Origin: an uncultured Prevotella sp.
GTDB taxonomy: Bacteria > Bacteroidota > Bacteroidia > Bacteroidales > Bacteroidaceae
Reading direction: 5' to 3'
NCBI GenBank assembly: GCA_900771975.1
Contig: CAAGPV010000010.1
Coordinates: 1-25,990, forward strand
Length of the DNA: 25,990 bases
The stretch's first letter is position 1; each line of letters begins with the position of its first letter. Positions 1 through 8,624 of this stretch are shown here, piece after piece. Position numbers and translations under genes: made by a program. Under the pieces are notes generated by a model. The model was given only the letters and a program-made list of their open reading frames with translations, had not been told where the DNA came from and did no database searches.

Positions 1-360
1 TCTAAAGACTTTTTCTCTCCGTTAGGAGCAGAAGATTTCGGCGTTGAGACCGTTCTTCGCACATGGCTCGTCGCTGACGGCTATGGCTTGACCGAGGATG
101 CCGAGGAAGTGATGCTTGGCGATTATAAAGCCTACTGGAAGGATGACCACCTCTATATGATCTGTCCTGACCATGACTTCAACGAAAGCAGCATAGCCGC
201 ATTGATGGATAAGTATAATGGTGAGCCGTTCTCTCCACACAACATCGTGATCTTCGGCTACAGCTTCGGCTTCACCCATCGTGAAGAACTTCAGAAGAAC
301 CTCCGCACGCTGAAGGATGGCAACAAGACTTTGACTGTAAACATAGATGTAAGATATTAA
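1..360 (+). CDS. mod: Type III restriction-modification methyltransferase (Mod), C-terminal part only
   Basis: The gene enters from the left edge in frame 1 and only its last 119 codons are visible, so the catalytic motifs (FxGxG, DPPY) lie outside the window. The visible part carries the C-terminal block of type III Mod subunits: an EDFGVETVLRTWLVADGYGL-like stretch near codons 11-30, an IVIFGYSFGFT block, and the ending NIDVRY. Mod methylates adenine at an asymmetric site and supplies DNA recognition to the Mod-Res complex. The identification is supported by an intact Res gene at 2559-5570. Unusually, two other genes lie between them; the first starts 12 nt downstream. The name rests on family resemblance of the C-terminus plus context. 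Confidence 0.85.
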   Translation, partial: SKDFFSPLGAEDFGVETVLRTWLVADGYGLTEDAEEVMLGDYKAYWKDDHLYMICPDHDFNESSIAALMDKYNGEPFSPHNIVIFGYSFGFTHREELQKNLRTLKDGNKTLTVNIDVRY

Positions 361-372
361 AAACAACATACG

Positions 373-1800
373 ATGTATCTAAAGAATTTACATATCAGCA
401 ACTTCCGTTGCTTCCGCGACTACACCATAGAATTTGCACCCGGTGTAACCGTACTGTTTGGCAAGAATGGTTCGGGCAAGTCAACATTGATACATGCCAT
501 ACATAAGGCGTTGAGCTTCGCTTTTAAAAATGACAAAGTGGAGGAAGGCGAACTCACTTTGTCTTCGGGATTCCCATCTCTTAGACCTAATCAATATAGA
601 AAGAAGGAAGACATCGTTAGAGATGAAAAGTCTGGTTTATCTCTTCCTGACATCTGTATCCATGCAGAAGCAGACTTTTTGGGAACTACCTTAGATTGGG
701 ATATGTATGCATTAACATCAACATTTGCATTGCAGCCTTCGAAATATAAAACTGCTTATAAGCTGTTGATGTCAAGAATTAAGGAAACCGGTACTTTCCC
801 TGTATTTGCTTATTTCTCTGACAGTTTTCCGCATATTTCTACTAAAGCATCAACTTTGTCAAAGACCCAGTTGTCTTTGCGTAATCTTGGTTATCTTGGT
901 TGGGATGATGAAACGGCTTATTCAGACCTTTGGATAACAAGATTAACTAAAATCTGGACAATATGGAATAGAGCTAAGATGAATGTGATGCAAGAAGAGT
1001 CGGCTTTGGCTAATTGTGAAAAGTTAAAGGCTTCAGGTGATATCAATGAAAATGAATATCGTGAGGATGTGGATCTTCATCGGGCAAGATTGGAAAATGC
1101 TCTTAAAGATTTCAATAAGTATAACCCAGAAATATCTTCCATTCGGGAGTGTCTTGTCAATTTTTCCAAGAAGCTGCCAGGAATCGATGTGCAGAATGTA
1201 TTTGTCAGCGTTTATGAAGAAGATGGACTCTGTCTGGAAACGAAAGATGGGCAGAACCCACCATTCGAGAAGTTGCCAGCCGGTTACAAGCGTATCTTCT
1301 ATATGGCTCTTGACATATCGTACCGTTCATATATTCTGAATGGAACAACAGATTCTGAAGGCATCGTTGTCATTGATGAAATCGATCTGCACTTGCATCC
1401 TGCACTTGAGCAAGTAATTCTCCAGTGTTTCCAAGAAACCTTCCCAAACATTCAGTTTATTGTTTCTACACATTCACCATTGGTGTTGACGGATATAGAT
1501 ACTATTACTGGCAGAAACAAGGTGATGCGTATGACTCCTGAGTGCGATGCTCCAGAGGAATGCCGCAATATATATGGTATAGACTACAATCAGATGTTAG
1601 AAGAGATTATGGATGTGCGCAAGCGCAAACCAGAGATTCAAGAACTCTTCGACAAGGCATGGGATGAAGTGGCAGAGAAAAATACAGAGGCGGCAAAGGC
1701 AATTGTAGCAGAACTTGAAGCCAAGAAGACTCCAGCTGACCAAATAGAATTGATTCAGTTGCGTGCCATCATTAACCGTATAGAATTGATTGGGAAATGA
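373..1800 (+). CDS. AAA/ABC-like ATPase, PtuA-like (Septu-type defence)
   Basis: This is a 475-aa SMC/OLD-like AAA_21 ATPase. Visible motifs are an N-terminal YLKNLHISNFRCF strand, Walker A GKNGSGKST (about residues 29-37), an ABC-signature-like LPAGYKR (about 301-307), Walker B IVVIDEIDLHLHP (about 331-343) and a switch histidine in STHSP (H367). No C-terminal Toprim domain is seen, so it is not an OLD nuclease. The stop codon overlaps the start of an HNH nuclease gene by four bases (ATGA), the classic arrangement of PtuA with PtuB, in which the ATPase controls a partner nuclease acting on phage or host nucleic acid. It sits 12 nt after mod and probably shares its transcript. Known for the family: PtuAB defends against phage. 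Inferred: the same role here. The exact subfamily is uncertain. Confidence 0.8.
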   Translation: MYLKNLHISNFRCFRDYTIEFAPGVTVLFGKNGSGKSTLIHAIHKALSFAFKNDKVEEGELTLSSGFPSLRPNQYRKKEDIVRDEKSGLSLPDICIHAEADFLGTTLDWDMYALTSTFALQPSKYKTAYKLLMSRIKETGTFPVFAYFSDSFPHISTKASTLSKTQLSLRNLGYLGWDDETAYSDLWITRLTKIWTIWNRAKMNVMQEESALANCEKLKASGDINENEYREDVDLHRARLENALKDFNKYNPEISSIRECLVNFSKKLPGIDVQNVFVSVYEEDGLCLETKDGQNPPFEKLPAGYKRIFYMALDISYRSYILNGTTDSEGIVVIDEIDLHLHPALEQVILQCFQETFPNIQFIVSTHSPLVLTDIDTITGRNKVMRMTPECDAPEECRNIYGIDYNQMLEEIMDVRKRKPEIQELFDKAWDEVAEKNTEAAKAIVAELEAKKTPADQIELIQLRAIINRIELIGK

Positions 1801-2552
1801 GGTATGTAGAGAAGCATTTTGATGCTCCTGTCGTTATTCAGCATGAGCAGGAATTGACCTCTGTGAATCTTGACGAAGCGAGTCTTCTGAAAAGAAAAAA
1901 AACAGAGGCACTTGACGGCAATAGCCTCTATAAAGAGCAGATAAGGAGTACGGAATATATTCCGCATTGGAAAGACTTACAGGCACAAATGTGTCAAGAC
2001 CAAGGTGGAGTATGCTGCTATTGTGGCTTGAAACTTCAATTTCCAGATACGCAACATTATAGTGTTGAACATGTTCAGCCGAGAAGTAAGTTTCCAGAGT
2101 TGGTTGGAGAATACAAGAACTTATTGCTATCTTGTCACAGTTCAGAATTGGAACGGGCACAATTGAAAAAAACGATTCACAGTAAGAAGGAAAGAAAAAA
2201 TACTCTTCATTGTGATGAATTTAAAGACAACAAAGAATTGCATTATAGTCCTTTACAAGCAGATTGTGCTTTACACTTTTCATATAAACTAAATGGTGAA
2301 GTGAAAGGGAGGGACGAGAAAGCAGAAGAGGATATTGAAACTCTTAACTTGAATTGTCATAGTCTGAAAGAAAGAAGGCGCAAACAAATGCTGGCTTATT
2401 CTTTTTTGGCGACAGACCCCAAAGAAATGCTTGATGTAGATTCTTTGAAAGCATATCGCCAAGAAGTGGAAAAACGTGATGCAAATGGGAATCATAGCGA
2501 GTTCTATTTTGTTATTGCAGATTTACTGGACCAACTTCTCCCTATAGTATAA
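1797..2552 (+). CDS. HNH endonuclease, PtuB-like / retron-associated HNH family
   Basis: A 251-aa protein whose middle holds an HNH (His-Me finger) nuclease: a zinc-type CCYC at about residues 73-76, catalytic-type H92 in SVEHVQPR, N108 in the KNLLLSC strand and a further cysteine at 113. The pattern and length fit the TIGR02646-type HNH proteins found as PtuB in Septu systems and as effectors in some retrons. No reverse transcriptase or retron msr/msd candidate lies beside it, so Septu fits better. The start is the ATG inside the ATGA overlap with the upstream ATPase, which implies translational coupling. The stop is 6 nt before the type III res gene. The likely role is to cleave nucleic acid when the ATPase is triggered. 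Confidence 0.8.
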   Translation: MRYVEKHFDAPVVIQHEQELTSVNLDEASLLKRKKTEALDGNSLYKEQIRSTEYIPHWKDLQAQMCQDQGGVCCYCGLKLQFPDTQHYSVEHVQPRSKFPELVGEYKNLLLSCHSSELERAQLKKTIHSKKERKNTLHCDEFKDNKELHYSPLQADCALHFSYKLNGEVKGRDEKAEEDIETLNLNCHSLKERRRKQMLAYSFLATDPKEMLDVDSLKAYRQEVEKRDANGNHSEFYFVIADLLDQLLPIV

Positions 2553-2558
2553 GTTAAG

Positions 2559-5500
2559 ATGGAATTAAAACTTGAAAACAATCTCGCACATCAGACGATG
2601 CCTGTTGATGGCGTTGCTGTTGTGGTGGAGGCCTCTATACAAGAACCTGCTAAGCAGAGCCACCAGAACCCACTATTGAAGCGACAGCTCGATGGTGAGG
2701 CTCTACGCTTGGTGCGTAAGAAAGGCAATATATTGGATAAAGCCACCAAGCAAAGGGTGACGCCCTATATGCTGTCGGATAAGATTAAGAACTTGCCTTA
2801 TCATCGTATTCTCGACATCAAGATGGAGACGGGTACCGGTAAGACATACGTCTATACCCGAACCATGTTTGAACTGCACAAGCGTTGTGGATTCAACAAG
2901 TTCATTATAGCCGTTCCTACCTTGCCTATCAAGGCTGGCACAGCTTCGTTCCTGAAGGAGCAGGAGGTGAAACGACACTTTGAGACGGTGTGCAACTACA
3001 ATGCAGAGATAGAGTTGTGCTTGCTTGAACCTCAGAAGCAACAGAAAAAGGGACGTCTGAATATGCCTTCTGCCGTAGGACATTTCTTTTATGGCACTCA
3101 CCATGCCAAGCATAAGATATACGTGCTGTTGCTTAATACGCAACTCATTACTAATGGTAAGTTACTGACTCGTGAGGACTATGACCAGATGATGGGCGAA
3201 TTCCATCGTCCAGTGGATGCTATTGCAGATACTAAGCCTGTGTTGATTATCGACGAGCCGCATCGTGTGGAGCGTGGTAGCAAATCATATGCTGCACTTA
3301 TTGAGAACTTCCGACCTCAGTTGGTGTTGCGCTATGGTGCTACATTCTCAGAGCTTACGGTAGGTAAAGGTAAGAACAAACATGCGGTAAAGGACTACCA
3401 AGAACTAATTTATGACTTGAATGCAGCAGATTCTTTCAATCAAGGACTCATAAAGGGCGTTGCAAAAGAGCATCTGGAGTTGCCTGGAGGTAAGAAGGCT
3501 GAAAAGAAGGTGAAGGTACTATCAACCGTGAAAGGTGATAGTGCCAACATGAAGCTGACAAGTGCTGACAATGCGGGTAAGACTTTTACGCTTCATGTGG
3601 GTGAGAGTCTTGGCTCTATTGATAATGATTTGGATGGCGTTGTCGTAGAGGCTATCAGCAAACACAGCGTCAGCCTGAGCAATGGTCAGGAGAAGCAGAC
3701 TGGCGAAGAGTTTTACCCTGATCAGTATGGCGTATCCTATCAGGAGGGTATGATAGAACTTGCCTTGATGCGTCATTTTGAGACTGAGCGCGAGAACTTC
3801 TGTCGTGAAGGATTGCCAATCAAGACACTGGCTCTGTTCTTTATTGACAGTATTGAAAGTTTCCGTGGACCTGAGGGCAATAATGACGGTTGGCTGAGAA
3901 AGAAGTTCATCGAAATATTGAATGCAAGAGTAAAGAAGGAACTGACACGACAGAACACTCCTGAATACGAGGCTTATCTGAAAGCTACTCTTGAAAATAT
4001 AGATTCCTCATGTGCTGGATACTTCTCGCAGGACAATAATGACTCTGATGAGAATGTAGCCAATGAGGTAAAGGTAATTCTTCATGGTAAAAAGGAACTG
4101 TTGAGTTTTACGGATAAGGAAGGTAAACCCAATGTACTGCGATTTCTATTCTCTAAGTGGACATTAAAGGAAGGATGGGACAACCCGAATGTGTTTACTA
4201 TCTGCAAGTTGCGCTCAAGTGGATCAGAAATTAGTAAGTTGCAGGAGGTAGGCCGTGGTCTGCGTCTGCCTGTTGATAGTGCAGGAAACCGCATCAGCGA
4301 TTCTTCCTTTATGCTCAACTACATCGTAGACTTCACGGAGAGGGACTTTGCCAATAAGCTGGTAGCTGAAATCAATGGTGAGCTTGACGCAGACCAGAAG
4401 AACCCACTTTCGATTACTGCAGAAGATATCATCAAGGTCGCCAAGAAACGCAATATGGATGTCAACAAGTTTTTTGCAGAACTGCTGACTAAAGGCTATG
4501 TTGACTTTGACAAGAATGTAGTACCTGAGAAGTTTGACGATTTGCTGATAGACTATCCAGAGTTCAAGGATGTAACGACGGGCGTGAATACCAATCGAAT
4601 CATAAACCGTAACAGCAATCGTAATGATAAGATTCATATCCGTAAAGCAAGATTTGAGGAACTGCGGGAATTATGGGCACATCTGAACAGAAAGTATGTT
4701 CTGTACTTCGATAAGGAGATTGACAAGAAGATAGAAGCCGAACTGCCTTCAATCATCAAGGATAAGCATGTATTCTCTCTTCAGACTGTAGAGTCATCTC
4801 GTAAAGTCTTGGAATTCGAAGGAAACGTAGCAGTTGCCAATGAAGGAGCTCATGCAGAATTGACATTGCATGACCGCTATTATGGCTATAATGAGTTTCT
4901 AAAGCGAGCTTCAAGATACACCAACATTCCAGTTCATATTCTGCATAAGGCTATATGTGATGCAGCAAATGGTGGCTATCATCTCACCAACGAAATGTTC
5001 AACGATAGTTCGTTGACCAGATTGATAGGTGCTGTAGATGATTGGAAATGTGACCAGCTCGTAGGTTTTGTGCGCTATAAGCAAGCCAACTACACAGTGA
5101 AGGAAACCAAGCTCACCAATGCTGATGGTACAGTGAAGGATGAAGTTGTTCAGGCATACATTGGCAATAAGAGTGTGCCAGGCGAACCACCTATCAAGTA
5201 TCTATATGATGCTTATGCTCATGACTCAGGTTTGGAATTACAGAATATCAAGACAGAGATAGATGAAGTCATCGTATATGGCAAGATTCCATCACACAGC
5301 ATCTGTATTCCTACTGTGGCATCAAGCAACTACAGTCCTGACTTCATGTATGTGGTCAAGAAGGCTGATGGAACCAAGGAACTGAACATCGTGATAGAGA
5401 CGAAGGCTTACGATAAGGAGTCACATATCTCACCTGATGAGGACACCAAGATTTCGTGTGCTGAGGAGTTCTTCAAAGCTATGACTGCAAATGGTTATAC

Positions 5501-5570
5501 CGTACACTTTAGAAAACAAATTAACAGCACAGGTGTGAAGAATATTATTGATGAACTGTTAATGGAATAA
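2559..5570 (+). CDS. res: Type III restriction enzyme, helicase-nuclease subunit (Res)
   Basis: A 1003-aa Res subunit, the normal size for the family. Superfamily 2 motifs are clear: motif I METGTGKT (residues 89-96), motif II DEPH (232-235), a WTLKEGWDNPNVF block leading to motif VI GRGLRLP (from residue 565). The C-terminal PD-(D/E)xK nuclease shows PD at 927-928 and ETK at 947-949. With Mod it forms the complex that translocates or slides after ATP hydrolysis and cuts when two head-to-head unmethylated sites meet. All visible motifs are intact, so the enzyme is probably functional. It is the last gene of the block and starts 6 nt after the HNH gene; normally res directly follows mod. No hairpin terminator is obvious after its stop. 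Confidence 0.93.
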   Translation: MELKLENNLAHQTMPVDGVAVVVEASIQEPAKQSHQNPLLKRQLDGEALRLVRKKGNILDKATKQRVTPYMLSDKIKNLPYHRILDIKMETGTGKTYVYTRTMFELHKRCGFNKFIIAVPTLPIKAGTASFLKEQEVKRHFETVCNYNAEIELCLLEPQKQQKKGRLNMPSAVGHFFYGTHHAKHKIYVLLLNTQLITNGKLLTREDYDQMMGEFHRPVDAIADTKPVLIIDEPHRVERGSKSYAALIENFRPQLVLRYGATFSELTVGKGKNKHAVKDYQELIYDLNAADSFNQGLIKGVAKEHLELPGGKKAEKKVKVLSTVKGDSANMKLTSADNAGKTFTLHVGESLGSIDNDLDGVVVEAISKHSVSLSNGQEKQTGEEFYPDQYGVSYQEGMIELALMRHFETERENFCREGLPIKTLALFFIDSIESFRGPEGNNDGWLRKKFIEILNARVKKELTRQNTPEYEAYLKATLENIDSSCAGYFSQDNNDSDENVANEVKVILHGKKELLSFTDKEGKPNVLRFLFSKWTLKEGWDNPNVFTICKLRSSGSEISKLQEVGRGLRLPVDSAGNRISDSSFMLNYIVDFTERDFANKLVAEINGELDADQKNPLSITAEDIIKVAKKRNMDVNKFFAELLTKGYVDFDKNVVPEKFDDLLIDYPEFKDVTTGVNTNRIINRNSNRNDKIHIRKARFEELRELWAHLNRKYVLYFDKEIDKKIEAELPSIIKDKHVFSLQTVESSRKVLEFEGNVAVANEGAHAELTLHDRYYGYNEFLKRASRYTNIPVHILHKAICDAANGGYHLTNEMFNDSSLTRLIGAVDDWKCDQLVGFVRYKQANYTVKETKLTNADGTVKDEVVQAYIGNKSVPGEPPIKYLYDAYAHDSGLELQNIKTEIDEVIVYGKIPSHSICIPTVASSNYSPDFMYVVKKADGTKELNIVIETKAYDKESHISPDEDTKISCAEEFFKAMTANGYTVHFRKQINSTGVKNIIDELLME

Positions 5571-5586
5571 GTCAAGGGTAGGATTT

Positions 5587-5739
5587 CTATAGATGATGCA
5601 GACTCGTGTGCTGCCACTGGTGAAGTCGGTTACTACAAGCCGAATTTATCACCACGGCAGCACCACCAACTCGCTCTTTATGGCCGTAATCACATGAGCC
5701 ACCTACCCAAACGTAATATGTAGAAGTGTTTTGTGTCAT
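5587..5739 (-). pseudogene. Truncated RNase H-like domain fragment (50 aa)
   Basis: A short minus-strand frame starts 14 nt after the alkylation-repair gene stop. It encodes MTQNTSTYYVWVGGSCDYGH followed by KERVGGAAVVI, then loses sense and stops. The YYVWVxGSCD...GGAAVVI pattern resembles the first two strands of RNase HI-fold proteins (usual form YVDGS...GGAAAV). It is far shorter than a full domain (about 140 aa) and breaks off beside the end of the type III R-M block. I infer the 3' part was lost when that block arrived or was rearranged. The family call is tentative. Confidence 0.4.
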
Positions 5740-5753
5740 AATTATTTTATCTT

Positions 5754-6500
5754 TCATTTTGTGATACGTTTTCTCGCCATGGCAGAGTTTAAATAAATTT
5801 GACTCTGCTCATTTGGCTTAACGAAAACCTTCAATGTCCGAAGATATTCCTTCTGCTCTGGCGTGATTCTATAGCTCTCGATTGCTTTCTGGATGGTCTT
5901 GTTGTGCGTCCAGGGAGCAAGGCGGTTTTGCTCGATGTAGGGAATCGCCTGGTCCCATTGCTTGGCAAGGGCGGTGGCAAAGAACCAGGCTACCATCATC
6001 TTTACGTAGTACTCTTCGCTCCTTGCTGATGCTGGAATTTCAAGATATTCTTCCTTGAAGTCTTTGTCCAGGTAATGAGACATAAGTGACTCTATTCCAA
6101 AGCGACAAGTATAAACGTGGGATGATTTACTCCAAGTCTTGATTTTCTCCAGCAACTCCTCCTTGTGTTTGGCAAATACCTTCGGCGACATGATGTCGCA
6201 AACCGCCCAGTTGTCCACGAATGGCAGGAAATTGTCTGTCAGCTGGATGCATTCCTCATAGTCCTTCACCTCAGAAATGAGGAGACCGTGAAGCATGTTC
6301 TCATCGTAGTATTCATGAGGAAGCTGATGAAGGAATTCCTTGCATTCTGCCTCCTTTGTAAATTCTTTTGCGAACTTGCGGAGCACAGGCACACGAATGC
6401 CTATGAAACTTACCATAGGCACTCCTGGTGTCAGTTTGGCTTGGAAAGCAGCATACTGCTTATCCTGCATAGCGAACAGTCTTTCTTGAAGTGAAGTCAT
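5754..6500 (-). CDS. DNA alkylation repair protein, AlkD-like (HEAT-like repeats)
   Basis: A 248-aa, largely helical protein matching the DNA alkylation repair family (COG4912, AlkC/AlkD superfamily). Recognisable segments are VSFIGIRVPVLRKFAKE near the N-terminus, HEYYDENMLHGLLIS, the core FVDNWAVCDIMSPKVFAKH, and YYVKMMVAWFFATALAKQWD in the C-terminal half. AlkD-type enzymes excise 3- and 7-alkylpurines without base flipping, using HEAT-like repeats to cradle DNA. The conserved W and D of DNWAVCD are present. The gene lies 45 nt downstream of the aldo/keto reductase on the same strand and may be co-transcribed. The family is clear; the actual substrate is not shown. Confidence 0.88.
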   Translation of the reverse strand: MTSLQERLFAMQDKQYAAFQAKLTPGVPMVSFIGIRVPVLRKFAKEFTKEAECKEFLHQLPHEYYDENMLHGLLISEVKDYEECIQLTDNFLPFVDNWAVCDIMSPKVFAKHKEELLEKIKTWSKSSHVYTCRFGIESLMSHYLDKDFKEEYLEIPASARSEEYYVKMMVAWFFATALAKQWDQAIPYIEQNRLAPWTHNKTIQKAIESYRITPEQKEYLRTLKVFVKPNEQSQIYLNSAMARKRITK

Positions 6501-6545
6501 AATTTCTTTGCTTTGTAATGCAACATAGGAGGAGTTATTTTCTCT

Positions 6546-7406
6546 TTATTCTGTAGGTTTCACCACAGCTCTCCACTCCATAAACTGCTTGGTTGTTTCT
6601 CCGCTATGATGGTCGAGGAAGAGACTGTGGACGGTGTCGAGCTTGGCTATCTTCTGCATGTCCTCAGCATCAAGTTCGAAGTCGAAGAGATTCAGATTCT
6701 CCTGCATTCGTTCCTTGTGAACAGTTTTCGGGATGATGATTACATCGTTCTGCAACAGCCAGCGCAAGGCTACTTGTGCGGCAGTCTTGCCGTACTTCTC
6801 GCCAATCTGGGTGAGGGTTGGGTTGGTGAACATTCCGTTCTGTCCTTCTGCCAAAGGAGCCCACGCCATGAGCTTGGTGCCAAACTCATCCATGAATTTG
6901 CGGGTCTCGTGCTGCTGGTTGAACACATGCGTCTCCATCTGGTTCACCATCGGCGCAATCTCCATGTTTGAAGCCAGGTCTATGAAATGGTCGGGGAAGA
7001 AGTTGCTCACTCCGATGGCACGAATCTTTCCTGCCTTGTAAGCCTTCTCCAAGTCGCGATAAGCACCGTAGCGGTCGCAGTAAGGCTGGTGGAGTAACAT
7101 CAGGTCGATGTAGTCAGTCTGCAGTTTTCGCAGACTCTCGTCGATGCTCTTCATGGTCTGTCCCTCGCCATAGTTGGAATGCCAGACCTTGGAAACGAGG
7201 AAAATCCCATCACGGCTGATGCCACTCTTCTTCCATGCGCTGCCCACGGCTTCCTCGTTGAGATAAGCCTGCGCAGTATCTATCATCCGATAGCCCACGC
7301 TGAGAGCATCCAGCACACAACGCTCACACTCATCAGGTTCCACCTGATAAACGCCATATCCCAGTTGTGGCATTTCCACGCCATTGCTTAACTTTATCTT
7401 TCTCAT
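6546..7406 (-). CDS. Aldo/keto reductase (2,5-diketogluconate reductase type)
   Basis: A 286-aa NADPH-dependent aldo/keto reductase with a (beta/alpha)8 barrel. The catalytic tetrad is complete: D43 and Y48 in MIDTAQAYLNE, K73 in LVSKVWH and H106 in LMLLHQPY. The family signature IRAIGVSNF and the cofactor-binding IIPKTVHKERMQEN near the C-terminus are present. I chose the ATG at 7406; a TTG two codons upstream is possible. It probably reduces small aldehydes or ketones or sugar derivatives in the cytoplasm; the substrate cannot be read from sequence. It lies between a GNAT upstream and an AlkD-like gene downstream, all on the minus strand. Confidence 0.92.
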   Translation of the reverse strand: MRKIKLSNGVEMPQLGYGVYQVEPDECERCVLDALSVGYRMIDTAQAYLNEEAVGSAWKKSGISRDGIFLVSKVWHSNYGEGQTMKSIDESLRKLQTDYIDLMLLHQPYCDRYGAYRDLEKAYKAGKIRAIGVSNFFPDHFIDLASNMEIAPMVNQMETHVFNQQHETRKFMDEFGTKLMAWAPLAEGQNGMFTNPTLTQIGEKYGKTAAQVALRWLLQNDVIIIPKTVHKERMQENLNLFDFELDAEDMQKIAKLDTVHSLFLDHHSGETTKQFMEWRAVVKPTE

Positions 7407-7440
7407 AATCAATATGTTTTGAAAGTTCGTTATATTTTTT

Positions 7441-7968
7441 TTATCCGCTGTACTTGAACACCTTTACCATATCCTTGTCGCCACCAACGAGCTGGCTGCA
7501 TCGGTTCAGTATTCCCGTGTCAGAGAAACCGCATTTCTCCATGACTCTTCCTGATGCAGGATTGCCTGTGAAATGGTCAGCCCATATGTTTTCGAAATGC
7601 TTCACACGGATGCAATGGTCAAGCATCAGCCTCAAAGCCTCTGTGCAGATGCCTTGGTTCCAATAGAGTTTTCCTATCCAGTAGCCCACCTCGCAGTCGT
7701 TTTCTCCGATGGGGATGTTGCTGGTGGCGTGGGTGTAGTAGCCGATGCAGCCGATAGCCTCACCAGTCTCTTTCAACACAATCGCCCATGTCGTGTCGTT
7801 ATTGAAATAAGTTCTGATTATCTCCCGACTTTCCTCTACAGACTTATGTGCCGACCATCCTGCACGAGGTCCTACGTAGGGGTCAGAGGCATACTTATAG
7901 AGTGCCTCTGCATCAGATTTCTGCCAAGGGCGGAGTAAAATCCGTTTTGTTTCCATAATAAAATCCAT
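7441..7968 (-). CDS. GNAT N-acetyltransferase, RimJ/RimL type
   Basis: A 175-aa acetyltransferase. The N-terminal METKRILLRPWQKSDAEALY is typical of the RimJ/RimL branch, followed by CEVGYWIGKLYWNQGICTEA (acetyl-CoA pyrophosphate loop region, here NQGICTEA rather than the usual RGxGxEA) and the closing NPASGRVMEKCGF. Such enzymes acetylate protein N-termini or small-molecule amines. A second in-frame ATG four codons downstream is an alternative start. It lies 34 nt upstream of the aldo/keto reductase on the same strand. The substrate is unknown. Confidence 0.9.
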   Translation of the reverse strand: MDFIMETKRILLRPWQKSDAEALYKYASDPYVGPRAGWSAHKSVEESREIIRTYFNNDTTWAIVLKETGEAIGCIGYYTHATSNIPIGENDCEVGYWIGKLYWNQGICTEALRLMLDHCIRVKHFENIWADHFTGNPASGRVMEKCGFSDTGILNRCSQLVGGDKDMVKVFKYSG

Positions 7969-8008
7969 AATAAAATATCAATGTCTTGCCGTCTGTATTT
8001 TTGTGGAC

Positions 8009-8119
8009 TTACCCCAGCCAGTCGGTAAAGATAAGTATACATTCGTGCACCTTCTCAAAGAATCTTCCTATCCGGCGCTTAATGCCCTTCCAATAAATTC
8101 CATTCTTTTTAATGCTCAT
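8009..8119 (-). CDS. Possible small basic/hydrophobic protein (36 aa)
   Basis: A 36-codon minus-strand frame fills the gap between the YccF gene and the GNAT. It begins MSIKKNGIYWKGIKRR and ends HECILIFTDWLG: a basic start followed by a hydrophobic, aromatic end, as in small membrane-associated peptides. A weak purine-rich stretch (AAAGAACGAAG) precedes the ATG. I do not recognise a family. It could be chance, since the frame is short and only position and composition support it. Confidence 0.3.
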   Translation of the reverse strand: MSIKKNGIYWKGIKRRIGRFFEKVHECILIFTDWLG

Positions 8120-8185
8120 ATTCTTCGTTCTTTATTTTGTTATCAATTCATGTGCAAATACGCCATCAGCGCAATCTGTATCATT

Positions 8186-8563
8186 TTAAAATCCCAACTC
8201 CACATCTTTGCCGAATGGGGCGAGTGAAAGCCCGGCCATTTTGAAATGCTGTTTTCCCCAAGGAATGCCGATAATGGTTATACATAAGAGAAAGCCGAAG
8301 AACAGATGCATGAGGCAAGCCCACAATCCTCCGAAAATCAGCCAGAGTAAATTCAGTGGAATGCGAATGCAACCAGTTGGACTATTCGTTTCTCTTATCG
8401 TGGACCCAAAAGGCCATAGGCAGAGCAGACCAATCTTGAATGTCTGTAATGCAAAGGGAATGCCGATGATAGTACATGCAAGAGCCAGACTTCCGGTGAA
8501 ATAACCGATGGCAGCTTCGAGACCTCCGAAGAGCCACCAAATGATATTACCGAGTATTTTCAT
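8186..8563 (-). CDS. YccF domain inner-membrane protein
   Basis: A 125-aa integral membrane protein with the YccF (DUF307) architecture: two tandem copies of the same module. Copy 1 (about residues 7-55) contains IIWWLFGGL...ACTIIGIPFALQTFK...WPFG; copy 2 (about 72-120) contains LLWLIFGGL...CITIIGIPWGKQHFK...APFG. The repeated TIIGIP and PFG elements are diagnostic. The function of the family is not established. The gene lies 61 nt downstream of the ZIP transporter on the same strand. Confidence 0.93.
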   Translation of the reverse strand: MKILGNIIWWLFGGLEAAIGYFTGSLALACTIIGIPFALQTFKIGLLCLWPFGSTIRETNSPTGCIRIPLNLLWLIFGGLWACLMHLFFGFLLCITIIGIPWGKQHFKMAGLSLAPFGKDVELGF

Positions 8564-8624
8564 GTTTTGTTATTGAATTCTCAATAATTGAATTCTCTCT
8601 ATTTATGTTATACACCCCTAAGAC

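Noticed and set aside
1..5570. A retron defence system
   Set aside because: The HNH and ATPase families occur with retrons, but no reverse transcriptase or msr/msd-like structure is present.
8003..8227. A 74-codon plus-strand frame across the gap before YccF
   Set aside because: It overlaps the end of YccF in antisense and has no protein-like features; the opposite-strand 36-aa frame is more plausible.
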